Of a stretch of DNA of 64,000 nucleotides, positions 1-8,468 are shown one piece after another. The stretch comes from Arenibacter sp040216555 (GTDB taxonomy: Bacteria; Bacteroidota; Bacteroidia; Flavobacteriales; Flavobacteriaceae). A model generated the notes under the pieces. That model saw only the letters and a program-made list of their open reading frames with translations. It was not told the DNA's origin and ran no database searches. Every line of letters starts with the position of its first letter. Position 1 is the stretch's first letter. Location of the stretch: NCBI GenBank assembly GCA_040216555.1, contig JAVJOW010000009.1, positions 302,397 through 366,396 of the forward strand, written 5' to 3'. The position numbers and the translations under genes were made by a program.

Positions 1-1
1 A

Positions 2-295
2 TCAGGTGAAACCAGATTGGTTTTAGCGGATTGTTTGGCCACTATAGGTGCAGTATCCAACTCTGATCATCAATTATTGGTGTCAGGTAAGGCTGGTAGA
101 AGTAGATGGTTGGGAAGAAGACCAAGAACAAGACCGGTAGCGATGAACCCTGTTGATCACCCCATGGGTGGTGGAGAAGGTAGGGCTTCTGGAGGTCATC
201 CTAGATCTAGAAACGGAATTCCTGCAAAAGGATACAGGACCCGTTCCAAGACCAAGAGTACCAACAAGTATATTTTAGAACGTAGAAAGAAATAA
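2..295 (+). CDS. rplB: Ribosomal protein L2 (uL2), 3' end only
   Basis: C-terminal 97 residues of the large-subunit protein L2, which binds 23S rRNA near the peptidyl transferase centre. The frame is open from base 2, so the start lies outside the window. The visible part holds the L2 signature around VAMNPVDHPMGGGEGR, including the conserved His of the GGG loop region, and the basic C-terminus. It is the first gene seen of the merged S10-spc-alpha operon and is followed 13 bases later by rpsS, the usual order. Truncation is due only to the window edge. Confidence 0.97.
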   Translation, partial: SGETRLVLADCLATIGAVSNSDHQLLVSGKAGRSRWLGRRPRTRPVAMNPVDHPMGGGEGRASGGHPRSRNGIPAKGYRTRSKTKSTNKYILERRKK

Positions 296-308
296 AAAGT
301 AGAAAGAA

Positions 309-587
309 ATGGCACGTTCATTAAAGAAAGGACCTTACGTTCACTATAGTTTGGATAAAAAAGTCCAACAAAATGTTGAATCTGGTAAAAAGGCAGTCAT
401 TAAGACATGGTCTAGAGCTTCTATGATTACTCCTGATTTTGTAGGTCAGACAATAGCGGTTCACAATGGAAAGCAATTTGTACCTGTTTTTGTAACAGAG
501 AACATGGTGGGTCACAAATTAGGTGAATTTTCTCCAACACGATCTTTTAGAGGTCACGCAGGAGCAAAAAATAAAGGAAAAAAGTAA
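309..587 (+). CDS. rpsS: Ribosomal protein S19 (uS19)
   Basis: Small-subunit head protein of 92 residues, normal family length. It starts MARSLKKGPYV and carries the S19 signature region GHKLGEFSPTRSFRGH near residues 66-81. It sits 3 bases before rplV in the ribosomal operon. As is usual in Bacteroidota, there is no Shine-Dalgarno motif, only an A-rich stretch before the ATG. Confidence 0.98.
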   Translation: MARSLKKGPYVHYSLDKKVQQNVESGKKAVIKTWSRASMITPDFVGQTIAVHNGKQFVPVFVTENMVGHKLGEFSPTRSFRGHAGAKNKGKK

Positions 588-590
588 GCT

Positions 591-998
591 ATGGGAGTTC
601 GTAAAAAACAAATGGCCGAAAGAATTAAGGCGGAAAAGCAGCAAATAGCGTTTGCAAAGTTGAATAATTGCCCTACTTCCCCTAGGAAAATGCGCTTGGT
701 AGCGGATTTGGTTAGAGGTGTAAAGGTGGAGAAAGCGCTTGCTATTTTGAAATTCAACCAAAAGGAATCATCTCGTAGATTGGAGAAGTTATTGCTATCT
801 GCAATAGCTAACTGGCAATCCAAGAATGAGGATGCCAGTGTTGAGGATGCTGAACTTTTTGTTAAGGAAATCAGAGTGGATGGTGGAAGTATGTTGAAAA
901 GACTACGTCCTGCTCCACAGGGAAGAGCACATAGAATTAGAAAACGTTCCAACCACGTTACCTTGGTTTTGGGATCTAACAATAACACACAAAGCTAG
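591..998 (+). CDS. rplV: Ribosomal protein L22 (uL22)
   Basis: Large-subunit protein lining the exit tunnel, 135 residues. An N-terminal extension of about 20 residues, rich in Lys and Gln, precedes the conserved part beginning at NCPTSPRKMRLVADLVRG. The conserved C-terminal hairpin near GSMLKRLRPAPQGRAHRIRKR is intact. Read from the ATG 3 bases after rpsS and followed by rpsC after 10 bases, so translation is probably coupled. Confidence 0.97.
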   Translation: MGVRKKQMAERIKAEKQQIAFAKLNNCPTSPRKMRLVADLVRGVKVEKALAILKFNQKESSRRLEKLLLSAIANWQSKNEDASVEDAELFVKEIRVDGGSMLKRLRPAPQGRAHRIRKRSNHVTLVLGSNNNTQS

Positions 999-1008
999 AG
1001 CATTTAGT

Positions 1009-1731
1009 ATGGGACAGAAAACAAATCCAATCGGAAATCGTCTAGGAATTATCAGAGGATGGGAATCTAACTGGTACGGTGGAAACGATTATGGTGATAA
1101 GCTTGCCGAAGACGATAAGATCAGAAAATATGTTCATGCACGTTTGGCAAAAGCAAGTGTGTCTAGAATTATTATTGAGCGTACCCTTAAGTTGATTACG
1201 GTTACTATTACCACTGCAAGACCAGGTATTATCATTGGAAAAGGTGGTCAGGAAGTAGACAAATTAAAGGAGGAGCTTAAAAAGATTACGGATAAGGAAG
1301 TTCAGATCAATATTTTTGAGATTAAAAGACCTGAATTGGACGCTAATCTTGTTGCTGCCAGTGTAGCACGTCAAATAGAAAGTAGAATTTCTTTTAGAAG
1401 AGCTATAAAAATGGCAATTGCAGCGGCTATGAGGATGAACGCTGAGGGAATTAAAATTCAGATATCTGGACGTTTGAACGGAGCTGAAATGGCAAGATCC
1501 GAATCTTATAAAGATGGGAGGATTCCCTTGTCTACTTTTAGAGCTGATATAGATTATGCTTTGCATGAAGCTCATACTACCTACGGAAGATTGGGGATAA
1601 AGGTATGGATCATGAAAGGTGAGGTTTATGGAAAGAGAGAGCTTTCTCCGTTGGTTGGTATGGCTAAGAGCCAGGCGCCAGGTAAAGGTGGTAAGCAAGA
1701 AGGACCGAAGAAACAACGTCGTAGAAAGTAA
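1009..1731 (+). CDS. rpsC: Ribosomal protein S3 (uS3)
   Basis: Small-subunit head protein of 240 residues. The N-terminal type-II KH domain has the GxxG loop in IIIGKGGQEV near residues 76-84, and the C-terminal S3 domain contains SGRLNGAEMARSE. S3 helps form the mRNA entry tunnel. The tail after residue 215 is a Lys/Gly/Arg-rich extension. Lies between rplV and rplP in the standard order. Confidence 0.98.
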   Translation: MGQKTNPIGNRLGIIRGWESNWYGGNDYGDKLAEDDKIRKYVHARLAKASVSRIIIERTLKLITVTITTARPGIIIGKGGQEVDKLKEELKKITDKEVQINIFEIKRPELDANLVAASVARQIESRISFRRAIKMAIAAAMRMNAEGIKIQISGRLNGAEMARSESYKDGRIPLSTFRADIDYALHEAHTTYGRLGIKVWIMKGEVYGKRELSPLVGMAKSQAPGKGGKQEGPKKQRRRK

Positions 1732-1751
1732 TTTTTTAAAGAAGTAAAGAA

Positions 1752-2171
1752 ATGTTACAGCCAAAAAGGACTAAGTTCCGAAAAATGCAGAAAGGTCGTA
1801 TGAAAGGGATCTCTGGAAGGGGTCATCAGCTTTCAAACGGTATGTTCGGTATTAAATCAATGGATACCTCTTTTATAACATCACGCCAAATTGAAGCAGC
1901 TCGTATTGCAGCAACTAGGTACATGAAGAGAGAAGGCCAATTATGGATTAAAATATTCCCGGACAAGCCTATCACCAAGAAACCTTTGGAGGTACGTATG
2001 GGTAAAGGTAAAGGTGCTCCAGAATATTTCGTAGCTGTGGTATTGCCAGGAAGGGTTATGTTCGAGATTGCCGGTGTGTCTCTTGATATTGCAAAAGAGG
2101 CTTTGCGTCTTGCGGCACAGAAACTACCAGTAAAAACGAAATTTATTATTGCTAGGGACTATTCTGCTTAA
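1752..2171 (+). CDS. rplP: Ribosomal protein L16 (uL16)
   Basis: Large-subunit protein that organises the A-site and binds 5S/23S rRNA, 139 residues. It starts MLQPKRTKFRKMQKGR and contains the L16 signatures around IRIFPDKP-like IKIFPDKPITKKP and RMGKGKG near residues 72-96. The order rplP-rpmC-rpsQ is the standard S10 arrangement. Confidence 0.98.
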   Translation: MLQPKRTKFRKMQKGRMKGISGRGHQLSNGMFGIKSMDTSFITSRQIEAARIAATRYMKREGQLWIKIFPDKPITKKPLEVRMGKGKGAPEYFVAVVLPGRVMFEIAGVSLDIAKEALRLAAQKLPVKTKFIIARDYSA

Positions 2172-2188
2172 TATAATTGCAAGGTATC

Positions 2189-2380
2189 ATGAAACAATCA
2201 GAAATAAAAGAATTATCAGTTGAGGGGTTAAAAGAAAAGAGTGCTGAATTTAAAAAGCAGTATTCTGATTTGAAATTGGCCCATTCTGTTACACCATTGG
2301 AAAACCCTTTACTTATCAGAAAAGTAAGAAGAACTGTAGCAAGATTGGCAACTGAATTAACTAAAAGGGAATTACAATAA
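2189..2380 (+). CDS. rpmC: Ribosomal protein L29 (uL29)
   Basis: 63-residue two-helix protein near the tunnel exit. The frame extends upstream to a TTG at 2177, but the ATG at 2189 gives the usual MKQSEIKEL start and family length, so it is chosen. The L29 helix-turn-helix with NPLLIRKVRRTVARL is visible at residues 40-54. Followed 13 bases later by rpsQ. Confidence 0.96.
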   Translation: MKQSEIKELSVEGLKEKSAEFKKQYSDLKLAHSVTPLENPLLIRKVRRTVARLATELTKRELQ

Positions 2381-2393
2381 TTGGTTCTGCTTT

Positions 2394-2651
2394 ATGGAAA
2401 AAAGGAATTTAAGAAAAGAGAGAATAGGAGTTGTCACTAGCAACAAAATGGAGAAATCAGTAGTGGTTTCAGAAGTTAAACGTGTTAAGCACCCTATGTA
2501 CGGTAAGTTCGTGTTGAAGACTAAGAAATATGTTGCGCACGATGAAAAGAACGATTGCAACATTGGCGATACGGTTAAGATCATGGAGACACGTCCATTG
2601 AGTAAGACTAAATGTTGGAGATTAGTGGAAATCATTGAAAGAGCTAAATAA
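2394..2651 (+). CDS. rpsQ: Ribosomal protein S17 (uS17)
   Basis: Primary 16S rRNA-binding protein with an OB fold, 85 residues. The core VVTSNKMEKSVVV and the family signature near IGDTVKIMETRPLSKTK (residues 61-77) are present. It is separated by 2 bases from rplN, which implies coupled translation. Confidence 0.97.
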   Translation: MEKRNLRKERIGVVTSNKMEKSVVVSEVKRVKHPMYGKFVLKTKKYVAHDEKNDCNIGDTVKIMETRPLSKTKCWRLVEIIERAK

Positions 2652-2653
2652 TT

Positions 2654-3022
2654 ATGTTACAGCAAGAATCTAGACTAAAAGTAGCGGACAATACGGGTGC
2701 AAAAGAAGTTTTGACCATTCGTGTGTTGGGAGGTACAAAAAGAAGATATGCTTCTGTTGGGGATAAAATTGTAGTTGCCGTTAAGGAAGCTACTCCAAAC
2801 GGAGCTATTAAAAAAGGTGCGGTTTCCACAGCAGTTGTTGTAAGAACAAAGAAAGAAGTTAGAAGACCTGATGGTTCTTATATTCGTTTCGATGATAATG
2901 CCTGTGTACTTTTGAACCCAACCGGGGAAATGAGAGGTACACGTGTTTTTGGACCGGTGGCCAGGGAACTTCGTGATAAGCAGTTCATGAAAATTGTATC
3001 ATTGGCTCCAGAGGTGCTTTAA
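2654..3022 (+). CDS. rplN: Ribosomal protein L14 (uL14)
   Basis: Large-subunit protein contributing to an intersubunit bridge, 122 residues, exactly the usual length. Begins MLQQESRLKVADNTGAKE, with the signature near AVVVRTKKEVRRPDGSYIRF at residues 60-79. The next gene, rplX, starts 13 bases after its stop. Confidence 0.98.
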   Translation: MLQQESRLKVADNTGAKEVLTIRVLGGTKRRYASVGDKIVVAVKEATPNGAIKKGAVSTAVVVRTKKEVRRPDGSYIRFDDNACVLLNPTGEMRGTRVFGPVARELRDKQFMKIVSLAPEVL

Positions 3023-3035
3023 TAAAAATAGCAAA

Positions 3036-3350
3036 ATGGGAAAATTAAAAATCAAAACAGGGGATACTGTTAGAATTATTGCCGGAGACCACAAAGGGGT
3101 AGAGGGTAAGGTTGTAACTGTAGACCGTGAAAAAAACAAGGCGATTGTTGAAGGAGCCAATATGGTGTCCAAACACGAAAAGCCAAGTGCTAGCAATCCT
3201 CAAGGAGGGATTGTTAAGAAAGAAGCTCCCTTACAGATATCCAATCTGTCATTGATCGATCCAAAATCTGGAGAGACCACTAGAGTTGGATTTGAGGTAA
3301 GAGATGGTAAGAAAGTAAGATTTTCTAAGAAATCTAAAGAAGTAATTTAG
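3036..3350 (+). CDS. rplX: Ribosomal protein L24 (uL24)
   Basis: Assembly-initiating protein of 104 residues with an N-terminal KOW motif near IKTGDTVRIIAGDHKGVEG (residues 5-23). The frame is open further upstream across the end of rplN, but that part resembles no L24. The ATG at 3036 gives the canonical MGKLKIKTGD start, so the longer reading is rejected. Confidence 0.96.
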   Translation: MGKLKIKTGDTVRIIAGDHKGVEGKVVTVDREKNKAIVEGANMVSKHEKPSASNPQGGIVKKEAPLQISNLSLIDPKSGETTRVGFEVRDGKKVRFSKKSKEVI

Positions 3351-3352
3351 TT

Positions 3353-3904
3353 ATGGCTTACGTTCCAAGATTAAAACAGGAATATAAAGAAAGAGTTGTT
3401 AAGGCTCTTAAGGAGGAGTTTGGTTACAAAAATGTAATGCAGGTTCCTAAATTAGAAAAAATTGTTGTTAGTAGAGGTGTTGGTGCCGCTGTAGCGGATA
3501 AGAAACTTATAGACCATGCGGTAGATGAGTTGACCAATATTACTGGCCAAAGAGCAATTTCAACGATGTCTAAAAAGGATGTTGCTGCATTTAAATTACG
3601 TAAAGGAATGCCAATTGGGGCAAAAGTAACCTTACGTGGAGAGAGAATGTACGAATTCTTGGATAGATTGGTGACAACTGCATTGCCTAGGGTAAGGGAT
3701 TTCCAAGGAATTAAGGCCACTGGTTTTGATGGAAGAGGGAATTATAATCTTGGTATTACGGAGCAAATCATATTTCCAGAAATAAACATTGATAAAATTA
3801 ACAGAATCAATGGTATGGATATTACATTTGTAACCTCTGCGGAGACAGATAAAGAAGCTAAATCATTATTAACCGAATTAGGACTACCCTTTAAAAAGAA
3901 TTAG
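3353..3904 (+). CDS. rplE: Ribosomal protein L5 (uL5)
   Basis: 5S rRNA-binding protein of the central protuberance, 183 residues. Contains LEKIVVSRGVGAAVADKK, with the usual uL5 Asn-rich loop changed to SRGVG, and RVRDFQGI near residues 114-121. Its stop at 3904 is one base before the rpsN start, indicating translational coupling. Confidence 0.97.
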   Translation: MAYVPRLKQEYKERVVKALKEEFGYKNVMQVPKLEKIVVSRGVGAAVADKKLIDHAVDELTNITGQRAISTMSKKDVAAFKLRKGMPIGAKVTLRGERMYEFLDRLVTTALPRVRDFQGIKATGFDGRGNYNLGITEQIIFPEINIDKINRINGMDITFVTSAETDKEAKSLLTELGLPFKKN

Positions 3905-3905
3905 T

Positions 3906-4175
3906 ATGGCTAAAGAATCCATGAAGGCCCGTGAGGTCAAGAGAGAAAAGACTGTAGCTAAATATGCTGAGAAGAGAAAAGCCTTGAAAGAGGCTGGTGA
4001 TTATGAGGCGTTACAGAAATTACCTAAGAATGCTTCTCCTGTTCGTTTGCACAACCGTTGCAAGCTGACTGGTAGACCAAAGGGTTACATGAGAACTTTC
4101 GGTATATCTAGGGTTACTTTTAGGGAAATGGCCAATAATGGTCTTATACCGGGAGTAAGAAAAGCTAGCTGGTAA
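3906..4175 (+). CDS. rpsN: Ribosomal protein S14 (uS14)
   Basis: Small-subunit head protein, 89 residues, the long form. It lacks the zinc-ribbon CxxC-x12-CxxC of the short S14: only the single Cys of HNRCKLTGRPKGYMR remains, so it is the zinc-independent type. The signature RCKLTGRPKGYMR lies near residues 51-63. A 67-base gap, larger than its neighbours, precedes rpsH. Confidence 0.97.
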   Translation: MAKESMKAREVKREKTVAKYAEKRKALKEAGDYEALQKLPKNASPVRLHNRCKLTGRPKGYMRTFGISRVTFREMANNGLIPGVRKASW

Positions 4176-4242
4176 TAAAAGAGTATAAACTGGTTTCAGG
4201 TTTAACAATTGTGTTAAAAACCGTTACCGTAAATCAATAATT

Positions 4243-4641
4243 ATGTTTACAGATCCAATTGCGGATTATTTAACGAGAATTAGAAATGCAAGTAGCGCAG
4301 GCCACAGGGTGGTTGAGATTCCTGCCTCTAATTTAAAGAAAGAAATTACTAAAATATTATTCGATCAAGGATATATTTTAAGCTACAAATTTGAAGATAA
4401 CGCGGTTCAGGGGACTATTAAAATAGCCTTGAAATATGACAAATTCACAAAAGAGCCGGTTATAAAGAAAATTAAAAGAGTTAGTACACCAGGACTTAGA
4501 AAATATGCTAGCTCAGAGGAGTTGCCAAGAGTATTAAACGGTCTTGGTATTGCTATTATTTCTACTTCCCATGGTGTAATGACCAGTAAGCAAGCAAAGC
4601 TTGAAAATGCAGGTGGGGAAGTATTATGTTATGTTTATTAA
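4243..4641 (+). CDS. rpsH: Ribosomal protein S8 (uS8)
   Basis: Primary 16S rRNA-binding protein of 132 residues. Begins MFTDPIADYLTRIRNA, with the C-terminal signature GLGIAIISTSHGVMTSKQA near residues 101-119. In many bacteria S8 feedback-represses its operon. The 67 bases upstream could host such a site, but no convincing helix-21-like structure was seen. Confidence 0.98.
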   Translation: MFTDPIADYLTRIRNASSAGHRVVEIPASNLKKEITKILFDQGYILSYKFEDNAVQGTIKIALKYDKFTKEPVIKKIKRVSTPGLRKYASSEELPRVLNGLGIAIISTSHGVMTSKQAKLENAGGEVLCYVY

Positions 4642-4661
4642 TACTATAAAGATTTAGAATA

Positions 4662-5204
4662 ATGTCTAGAACAGGTAATAATCCAATAGCAATTCCAGAA
4701 GGAGTAACCGTAGAGGTTAAGGAAGATGTTATTACCGTAAAAGGTAAGTTGGGAGAACTCTCCCAAGAATTTTCTGGTGCTGCTGTTAAGGTTGAGGATG
4801 GTCAAGTTTTTGTTACAAGACCTTCAGATTCCAAGGAACATAAAGCGAAACATGGTCTTTATAGATCATTGTTCTTTAATATGATCGAAGGAGTTTCTAA
4901 AGGATGGGTAAAGGAATTGGAATTGGTAGGGGTAGGATATCGTGCCAGTAACCAAGGACAAACATTGGACCTAGCTTTAGGGTTTTCACACAACATCATT
5001 TTGGATGTGGCTTCAGAAGTAAAAGTGGAGACCGTTTCCGAAAAAGGTAAGAATCCAATTATAAAGCTAAGTTCGCATGATAAGCAATTAGTGGGGCAGA
5101 TTGCCGCTAAGATTAGATCTTTCCGTAAGCCAGAGCCTTACAAAGGAAAAGGAATTAAGTTCGTTGGTGAACAATTAAGAAGAAAAGCTGGTAAATCGGC
5201 TTAA
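4662..5204 (+). CDS. rplF: Ribosomal protein L6 (uL6)
   Basis: Large-subunit protein near the factor-binding site, 180 residues, with the duplicated L6 fold. The N-terminal half starts MSRTGNNPIAIPEGV; the C-terminal signature is near PEPYKGKGIKFVGEQLRRKAGK at residues 156-177. Normal length and order. Confidence 0.98.
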   Translation: MSRTGNNPIAIPEGVTVEVKEDVITVKGKLGELSQEFSGAAVKVEDGQVFVTRPSDSKEHKAKHGLYRSLFFNMIEGVSKGWVKELELVGVGYRASNQGQTLDLALGFSHNIILDVASEVKVETVSEKGKNPIIKLSSHDKQLVGQIAAKIRSFRKPEPYKGKGIKFVGEQLRRKAGKSA

Positions 5205-5215
5205 TAATTAGCATT

Positions 5216-5572
5216 ATGGGATTAACGAAGACTGAAAGAAGACTACGTATCAGAAGGAGGATTAGAAAAATATCCTCAGGTACTGCAGAAAGGCCAAGGC
5301 TTGCTGTTTTTAGAAGCAATACTGGGATATACGCTCAAATTATTGATGATGTGGCCGGAACAACTTTAGTGTCCGCTTCCTCAAGGGATAAGGCGTTGGC
5401 TAAGGCTAAAGGGACTAAAACAGAAGTGGCTAACCTAGTAGGAAAGGCTATTGCCGAAAAGGCAAAAGAAGCTGGAATAGAAGCTGTTGCTTTTGATAGA
5501 GGTGGTAATTTATACCATGGAAGAGTAAAATCATTAGCCGATGGCGCTAGGGAAGCAGGATTAAAATTCTAA
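5216..5572 (+). CDS. rplR: Ribosomal protein L18 (uL18)
   Basis: 5S rRNA-binding protein of 118 residues. Basic N-terminus MGLTKTERRLRIRRRIRKI, then SGTAERPRLAVFRSNTGIYAQ and the C-terminal FDRGGNLYHGRVKSLADGAREAGL. Lies 11 bases after rplF and 7 before rpsE. Confidence 0.98.
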   Translation: MGLTKTERRLRIRRRIRKISSGTAERPRLAVFRSNTGIYAQIIDDVAGTTLVSASSRDKALAKAKGTKTEVANLVGKAIAEKAKEAGIEAVAFDRGGNLYHGRVKSLADGAREAGLKF

Positions 5573-5579
5573 GAATATT

Positions 5580-6104
5580 ATGTATCAGAAATACAAAAAC
5601 GTAGAGACTGTTAAGCCGGGAGGTTTAGAATTAAAAGATAGATTGGTTGGGGTACAACGTGTTACCAAAGTTACGAAAGGTGGTAGAGCGTTCGGTTTCT
5701 CTGCTATCGTTGTGGTAGGTGATGAAAATGGTGTTGTAGGTCATGGTCTAGGTAAGTCTAAGGAAGTTGCTACGGCAATTGCCAAGGCTATAGAAGATGC
5801 AAAAAAGAATCTTATTAGAATTCCATTGAACAAAGGTACTTTGCCGCATGAACAAAAAGGGAAATTCGGTGGAGCTAGAGTTTATATCCAGCCAGCATCA
5901 CACGGTACCGGAGTAATTGCAGGAGGTGCGGTTAGAGCGGTATTGGAAGCAGTAGGTGTTCATGATGTATTATCTAAATCACAAGGTTCTTCCAACCCTC
6001 ACAACGTAGTAAAAGCTACTTTTGATGCGCTTTTACAACTTAGAGGTGCAAAGACAGTTGCAAACCAAAGAGGTATTTCTTTAGAAAAAGTTTTTAAAGG
6101 ATAA
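5580..6104 (+). CDS. rpsE: Ribosomal protein S5 (uS5)
   Basis: Small-subunit fidelity protein, 174 residues. N-terminal double-stranded RNA-binding domain with the KGGRAFGFSAIVVVGDENG signature (near residues 35-54) and the C-terminal domain with HGTGVIAGGAVRAVLEAVG. Starts 7 bases after rplR. No sign of the spectinomycin-resistance deletions known in this loop. Confidence 0.98.
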   Translation: MYQKYKNVETVKPGGLELKDRLVGVQRVTKVTKGGRAFGFSAIVVVGDENGVVGHGLGKSKEVATAIAKAIEDAKKNLIRIPLNKGTLPHEQKGKFGGARVYIQPASHGTGVIAGGAVRAVLEAVGVHDVLSKSQGSSNPHNVVKATFDALLQLRGAKTVANQRGISLEKVFKG

Positions 6105-6117
6105 AACCAAGAATATA

Positions 6118-6297
6118 ATGGGAAAGATTAAAGTTAAACAGGTAAAGAGCAGTATTAAAAGAGCTCAAAATCAAAAGAGAACATTAGAGGCTCTTGGTTT
6201 ACGAAGAATAGGACAGGTTGTAGAACATGATGCTACCTCAAGTATTCTTGGAATGATAAATAAAGTTAAACACTTAGTTTCCACAGAGGAGGCTTAA
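6118..6297 (+). CDS. rpmD: Ribosomal protein L30 (uL30)
   Basis: A 59-residue gene between rpsE and rplO, where rpmD is expected. Translation from the ATG at 6118 gives MGKIKVKQVKSSIKR, then LEALGLRRIGQVVEHD, the typical L30 ferredoxin-like core, ending VKHLVSTEEA before TAA. Length and order match L30. Confidence 0.95.
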   Translation: MGKIKVKQVKSSIKRAQNQKRTLEALGLRRIGQVVEHDATSSILGMINKVKHLVSTEEA

Positions 6298-6312
6298 TAT
6301 AATTTTAGTGTT

Positions 6313-6765
6313 ATGAATTTAAGTAATTTAAAACCAGCGGAAGGTGCTGTCCGAAAAGCCGGTAAAGTCATAGGTAGAGGTCAGGGTTCCGGTAAGGGAG
6401 GCACTGCTACCAGAGGACATAAAGGTGCTAAATCCAGATCTGGTTATTCTAAGAAAATTGGTTTCGAAGGTGGACAAATGCCATTGCAGAGACGTGTTCC
6501 AAAATTTGGTTTCACGAATATCAATAGAAAGGATTATGCTGGGATCAATCTAGAAAAATTACAGGAATTGGTAGATAAAGGAGCCATTAAGGATACGGTT
6601 ACTTTGGATATGCTTGTAGAAAACGGATTGGTTGGTAAAAACGATTTGGTTAAGATTCTTGGTAATGGAGAGTTAAAAGCTTCCCTTAAAGTTTCTGTAC
6701 ATAAATTTACAGCTACCGCAAAGGCCGCAATTGAGGCTGCAGGTGGTGAAGCTATAAGTTTATAA
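6313..6765 (+). CDS. rplO: Ribosomal protein L15 (uL15)
   Basis: Large-subunit protein of 150 residues. Gly/Arg/Lys-rich N-terminal extension (GRGQGSGKGGTATRGHKGAKS) that threads into rRNA, then GFEGGQMPLQRRVPKFGF and a C-terminal domain ending KAAIEAAGGEAISL. Followed by secY after 12 bases, as in most bacteria. Confidence 0.98.
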   Translation: MNLSNLKPAEGAVRKAGKVIGRGQGSGKGGTATRGHKGAKSRSGYSKKIGFEGGQMPLQRRVPKFGFTNINRKDYAGINLEKLQELVDKGAIKDTVTLDMLVENGLVGKNDLVKILGNGELKASLKVSVHKFTATAKAAIEAAGGEAISL

Positions 6766-6777
6766 GCAAAGAATACT

Positions 6778-8121
6778 ATGAAGAAATTTTTCGAGACATT
6801 ATCAAATATTTGGAAGATTGAAGAACTAAAGGGTAGGATAATCGTTACCCTTGGTTTGCTTTTGGTGTATCGTTTTGGTGCGCAGGTAGTTCTTCCTGGT
6901 ATTGATTCAACCCAGTTAGCTGGTTTGGCCTCCAGTACTGATAGTGGTATTTTGGGTATATTGAATGCCTTTACCGGAGGAGCATTGTCCAATGCCTCGG
7001 TTTTTGCGTTGGGAATTATGCCTTATATTTCTGCTTCTATTGTAGTGCAGTTAATGGGTATAGCCATTCCTTATCTTCAAAAATTACAAAAGGAAGGAGA
7101 AAGCGGAAGAAAAACAATCAATCAAATTACCAGATGGCTTACTATCGGTATTTGTATTGTTCAGGCTCCTGCTTATTTGTACAGTTTGGGAGCTTTGGGA
7201 GTTCCTGACAGTGCCTTCGTATTTGGTAAGGGACTTGATTTTGTGATCCCATCGGTAATAATTTTGGTTGCAGGAACTATTTTTGCCATGTGGTTGGGAG
7301 AAAAAATTACCGATAAAGGTATTGGTAATGGTATATCACTTCTGATCATGATAGGGATTATAGCTACAATGCCTCAGAATTTTGTACAGGAATTTATATC
7401 TAGGACAGCAAATAATAATGGTGGACTTATGTTCATGCTTATTGAAGTTATTATTTGGTTTATTGTGATTTTGCTATGTGTATTGTTGGTAATGGCTACT
7501 CGCCAGATACCGGTTCAATATGCTAGAAGGACTGCCTCCGGTGGATATGAAAAGAATATCATGGGATCTAGGCAGTATATTCCCTTAAAGTTGAATGCTT
7601 CTGGAGTAATGCCTATTATATTTGCACAGGCCATTATGTTTGCACCTGGATTGTTGGGCAAAACCTTTAACAATACCGCGGTAGGACAGTGGATGGAAGT
7701 TCAATTCCAAGATATATTTGGATTGGCCTACAATCTTTTGTTCGGGTTCTTGATTATTGTTTTCACCTATTTTTATACGGCGATTACAGTACCTACCAAT
7801 AAAATGGCCGATGATCTGAAAAGAAGTGGTGGATTTATTCCAGGAATTAGACCTGGAAAGGAAACTGGGGATTTTTTGGATAAGATAATGTCATTGATTA
7901 CATTACCTGGATCTGTTTTCCTTGCTTTATTGGCGGTGTTGCCGGCAGTGATTGTGAAGATTATGGATGTACAGGCGGGCTGGGCATTATTTTACGGAGG
8001 AACATCATTGTTGATCATGGTAGGTGTGGCGATTGATACAGTGCAACAAGTAAATTCTTATTTGTTGAACAGACATTATGACGGTTTGATGAAATCAGGA
8101 AAAAATAGAAAGGTAGCATAG
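6778..8121 (+). CDS. secY: Preprotein translocase channel subunit SecY
   Basis: Core of the SecYEG channel in the inner membrane, 447 residues with ten predicted transmembrane helices. Signatures: FTGGALSNASVFALGIMPYI near residues 65-84 and the cytoplasmic loops carrying RQIPVQYARR and the Arg-rich KRSGGFIPGIRPG. Co-transcribed with the ribosomal genes and followed 3 bases later by infA. No map or adk gene lies between secY and infA, unlike in many bacteria. Confidence 0.98.
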   Translation: MKKFFETLSNIWKIEELKGRIIVTLGLLLVYRFGAQVVLPGIDSTQLAGLASSTDSGILGILNAFTGGALSNASVFALGIMPYISASIVVQLMGIAIPYLQKLQKEGESGRKTINQITRWLTIGICIVQAPAYLYSLGALGVPDSAFVFGKGLDFVIPSVIILVAGTIFAMWLGEKITDKGIGNGISLLIMIGIIATMPQNFVQEFISRTANNNGGLMFMLIEVIIWFIVILLCVLLVMATRQIPVQYARRTASGGYEKNIMGSRQYIPLKLNASGVMPIIFAQAIMFAPGLLGKTFNNTAVGQWMEVQFQDIFGLAYNLLFGFLIIVFTYFYTAITVPTNKMADDLKRSGGFIPGIRPGKETGDFLDKIMSLITLPGSVFLALLAVLPAVIVKIMDVQAGWALFYGGTSLLIMVGVAIDTVQQVNSYLLNRHYDGLMKSGKNRKVA

Positions 8122-8124
8122 ATT

Positions 8125-8340
8125 ATGGCTAAACAATCAGCAATAGAGCAAGATGGAAGCATAATTGAGGCATTGTCAAATGCCATGTTTCGCGTGGAGT
8201 TGGAAAACGGTCACGTGGTAACGGCACACATCTCTGGAAAAATGCGTATGCATTATATTAAGTTACTTCCAGGGGATAAGGTTAAGCTCGAAATGAGCCC
8301 TTACGATTTAAGTAAAGCAAGAATTACATATAGATATTAA
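8125..8340 (+). CDS. infA: Translation initiation factor IF-1
   Basis: 71-residue S1/OB-fold protein that binds the ribosomal A site during initiation. Contains IEALSNAMFRVELENGH and MRMHYIKLLPGDKVKLEMSP, almost invariant in IF-1. Located between secY and rpmJ, separated by 3 and 9 bases. Confidence 0.98.
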   Translation: MAKQSAIEQDGSIIEALSNAMFRVELENGHVVTAHISGKMRMHYIKLLPGDKVKLEMSPYDLSKARITYRY

Positions 8341-8349
8341 GTAAATAGG

Positions 8350-8466
8350 ATGAAAGTTAGAGCATCAATAAAGAAAAGAAGTGCCGAGTGCAAGATTGTG
8401 CGTAGAAAAGGCAGATTGTACGTAATTAATAAAAAGAATCCTAGATTTAAACAAAGACAAGGGTAA
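8350..8466 (+). CDS. rpmJ: Ribosomal protein L36 (bL36)
   Basis: 38-residue protein. Translation from 8350 gives MKVRASIKKRSAECKIVRRK and ends NKKNPRFKQRQG. Of the four zinc ligands of the C+ form only Cys14 is kept: the position after CKIV is Arg, and the later Cys/His are absent. This is therefore the zinc-independent C- type. It follows infA by 9 bases and precedes rpsM by 2. Confidence 0.95.
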   Translation: MKVRASIKKRSAECKIVRRKGRLYVINKKNPRFKQRQG

Positions 8467-8468
8467 TT

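Noticed and set aside
554..988. 144-codon antisense frame over rplV
   Set aside because: Exact shadow of a conserved ribosomal gene, with no family resemblance and no promoter.
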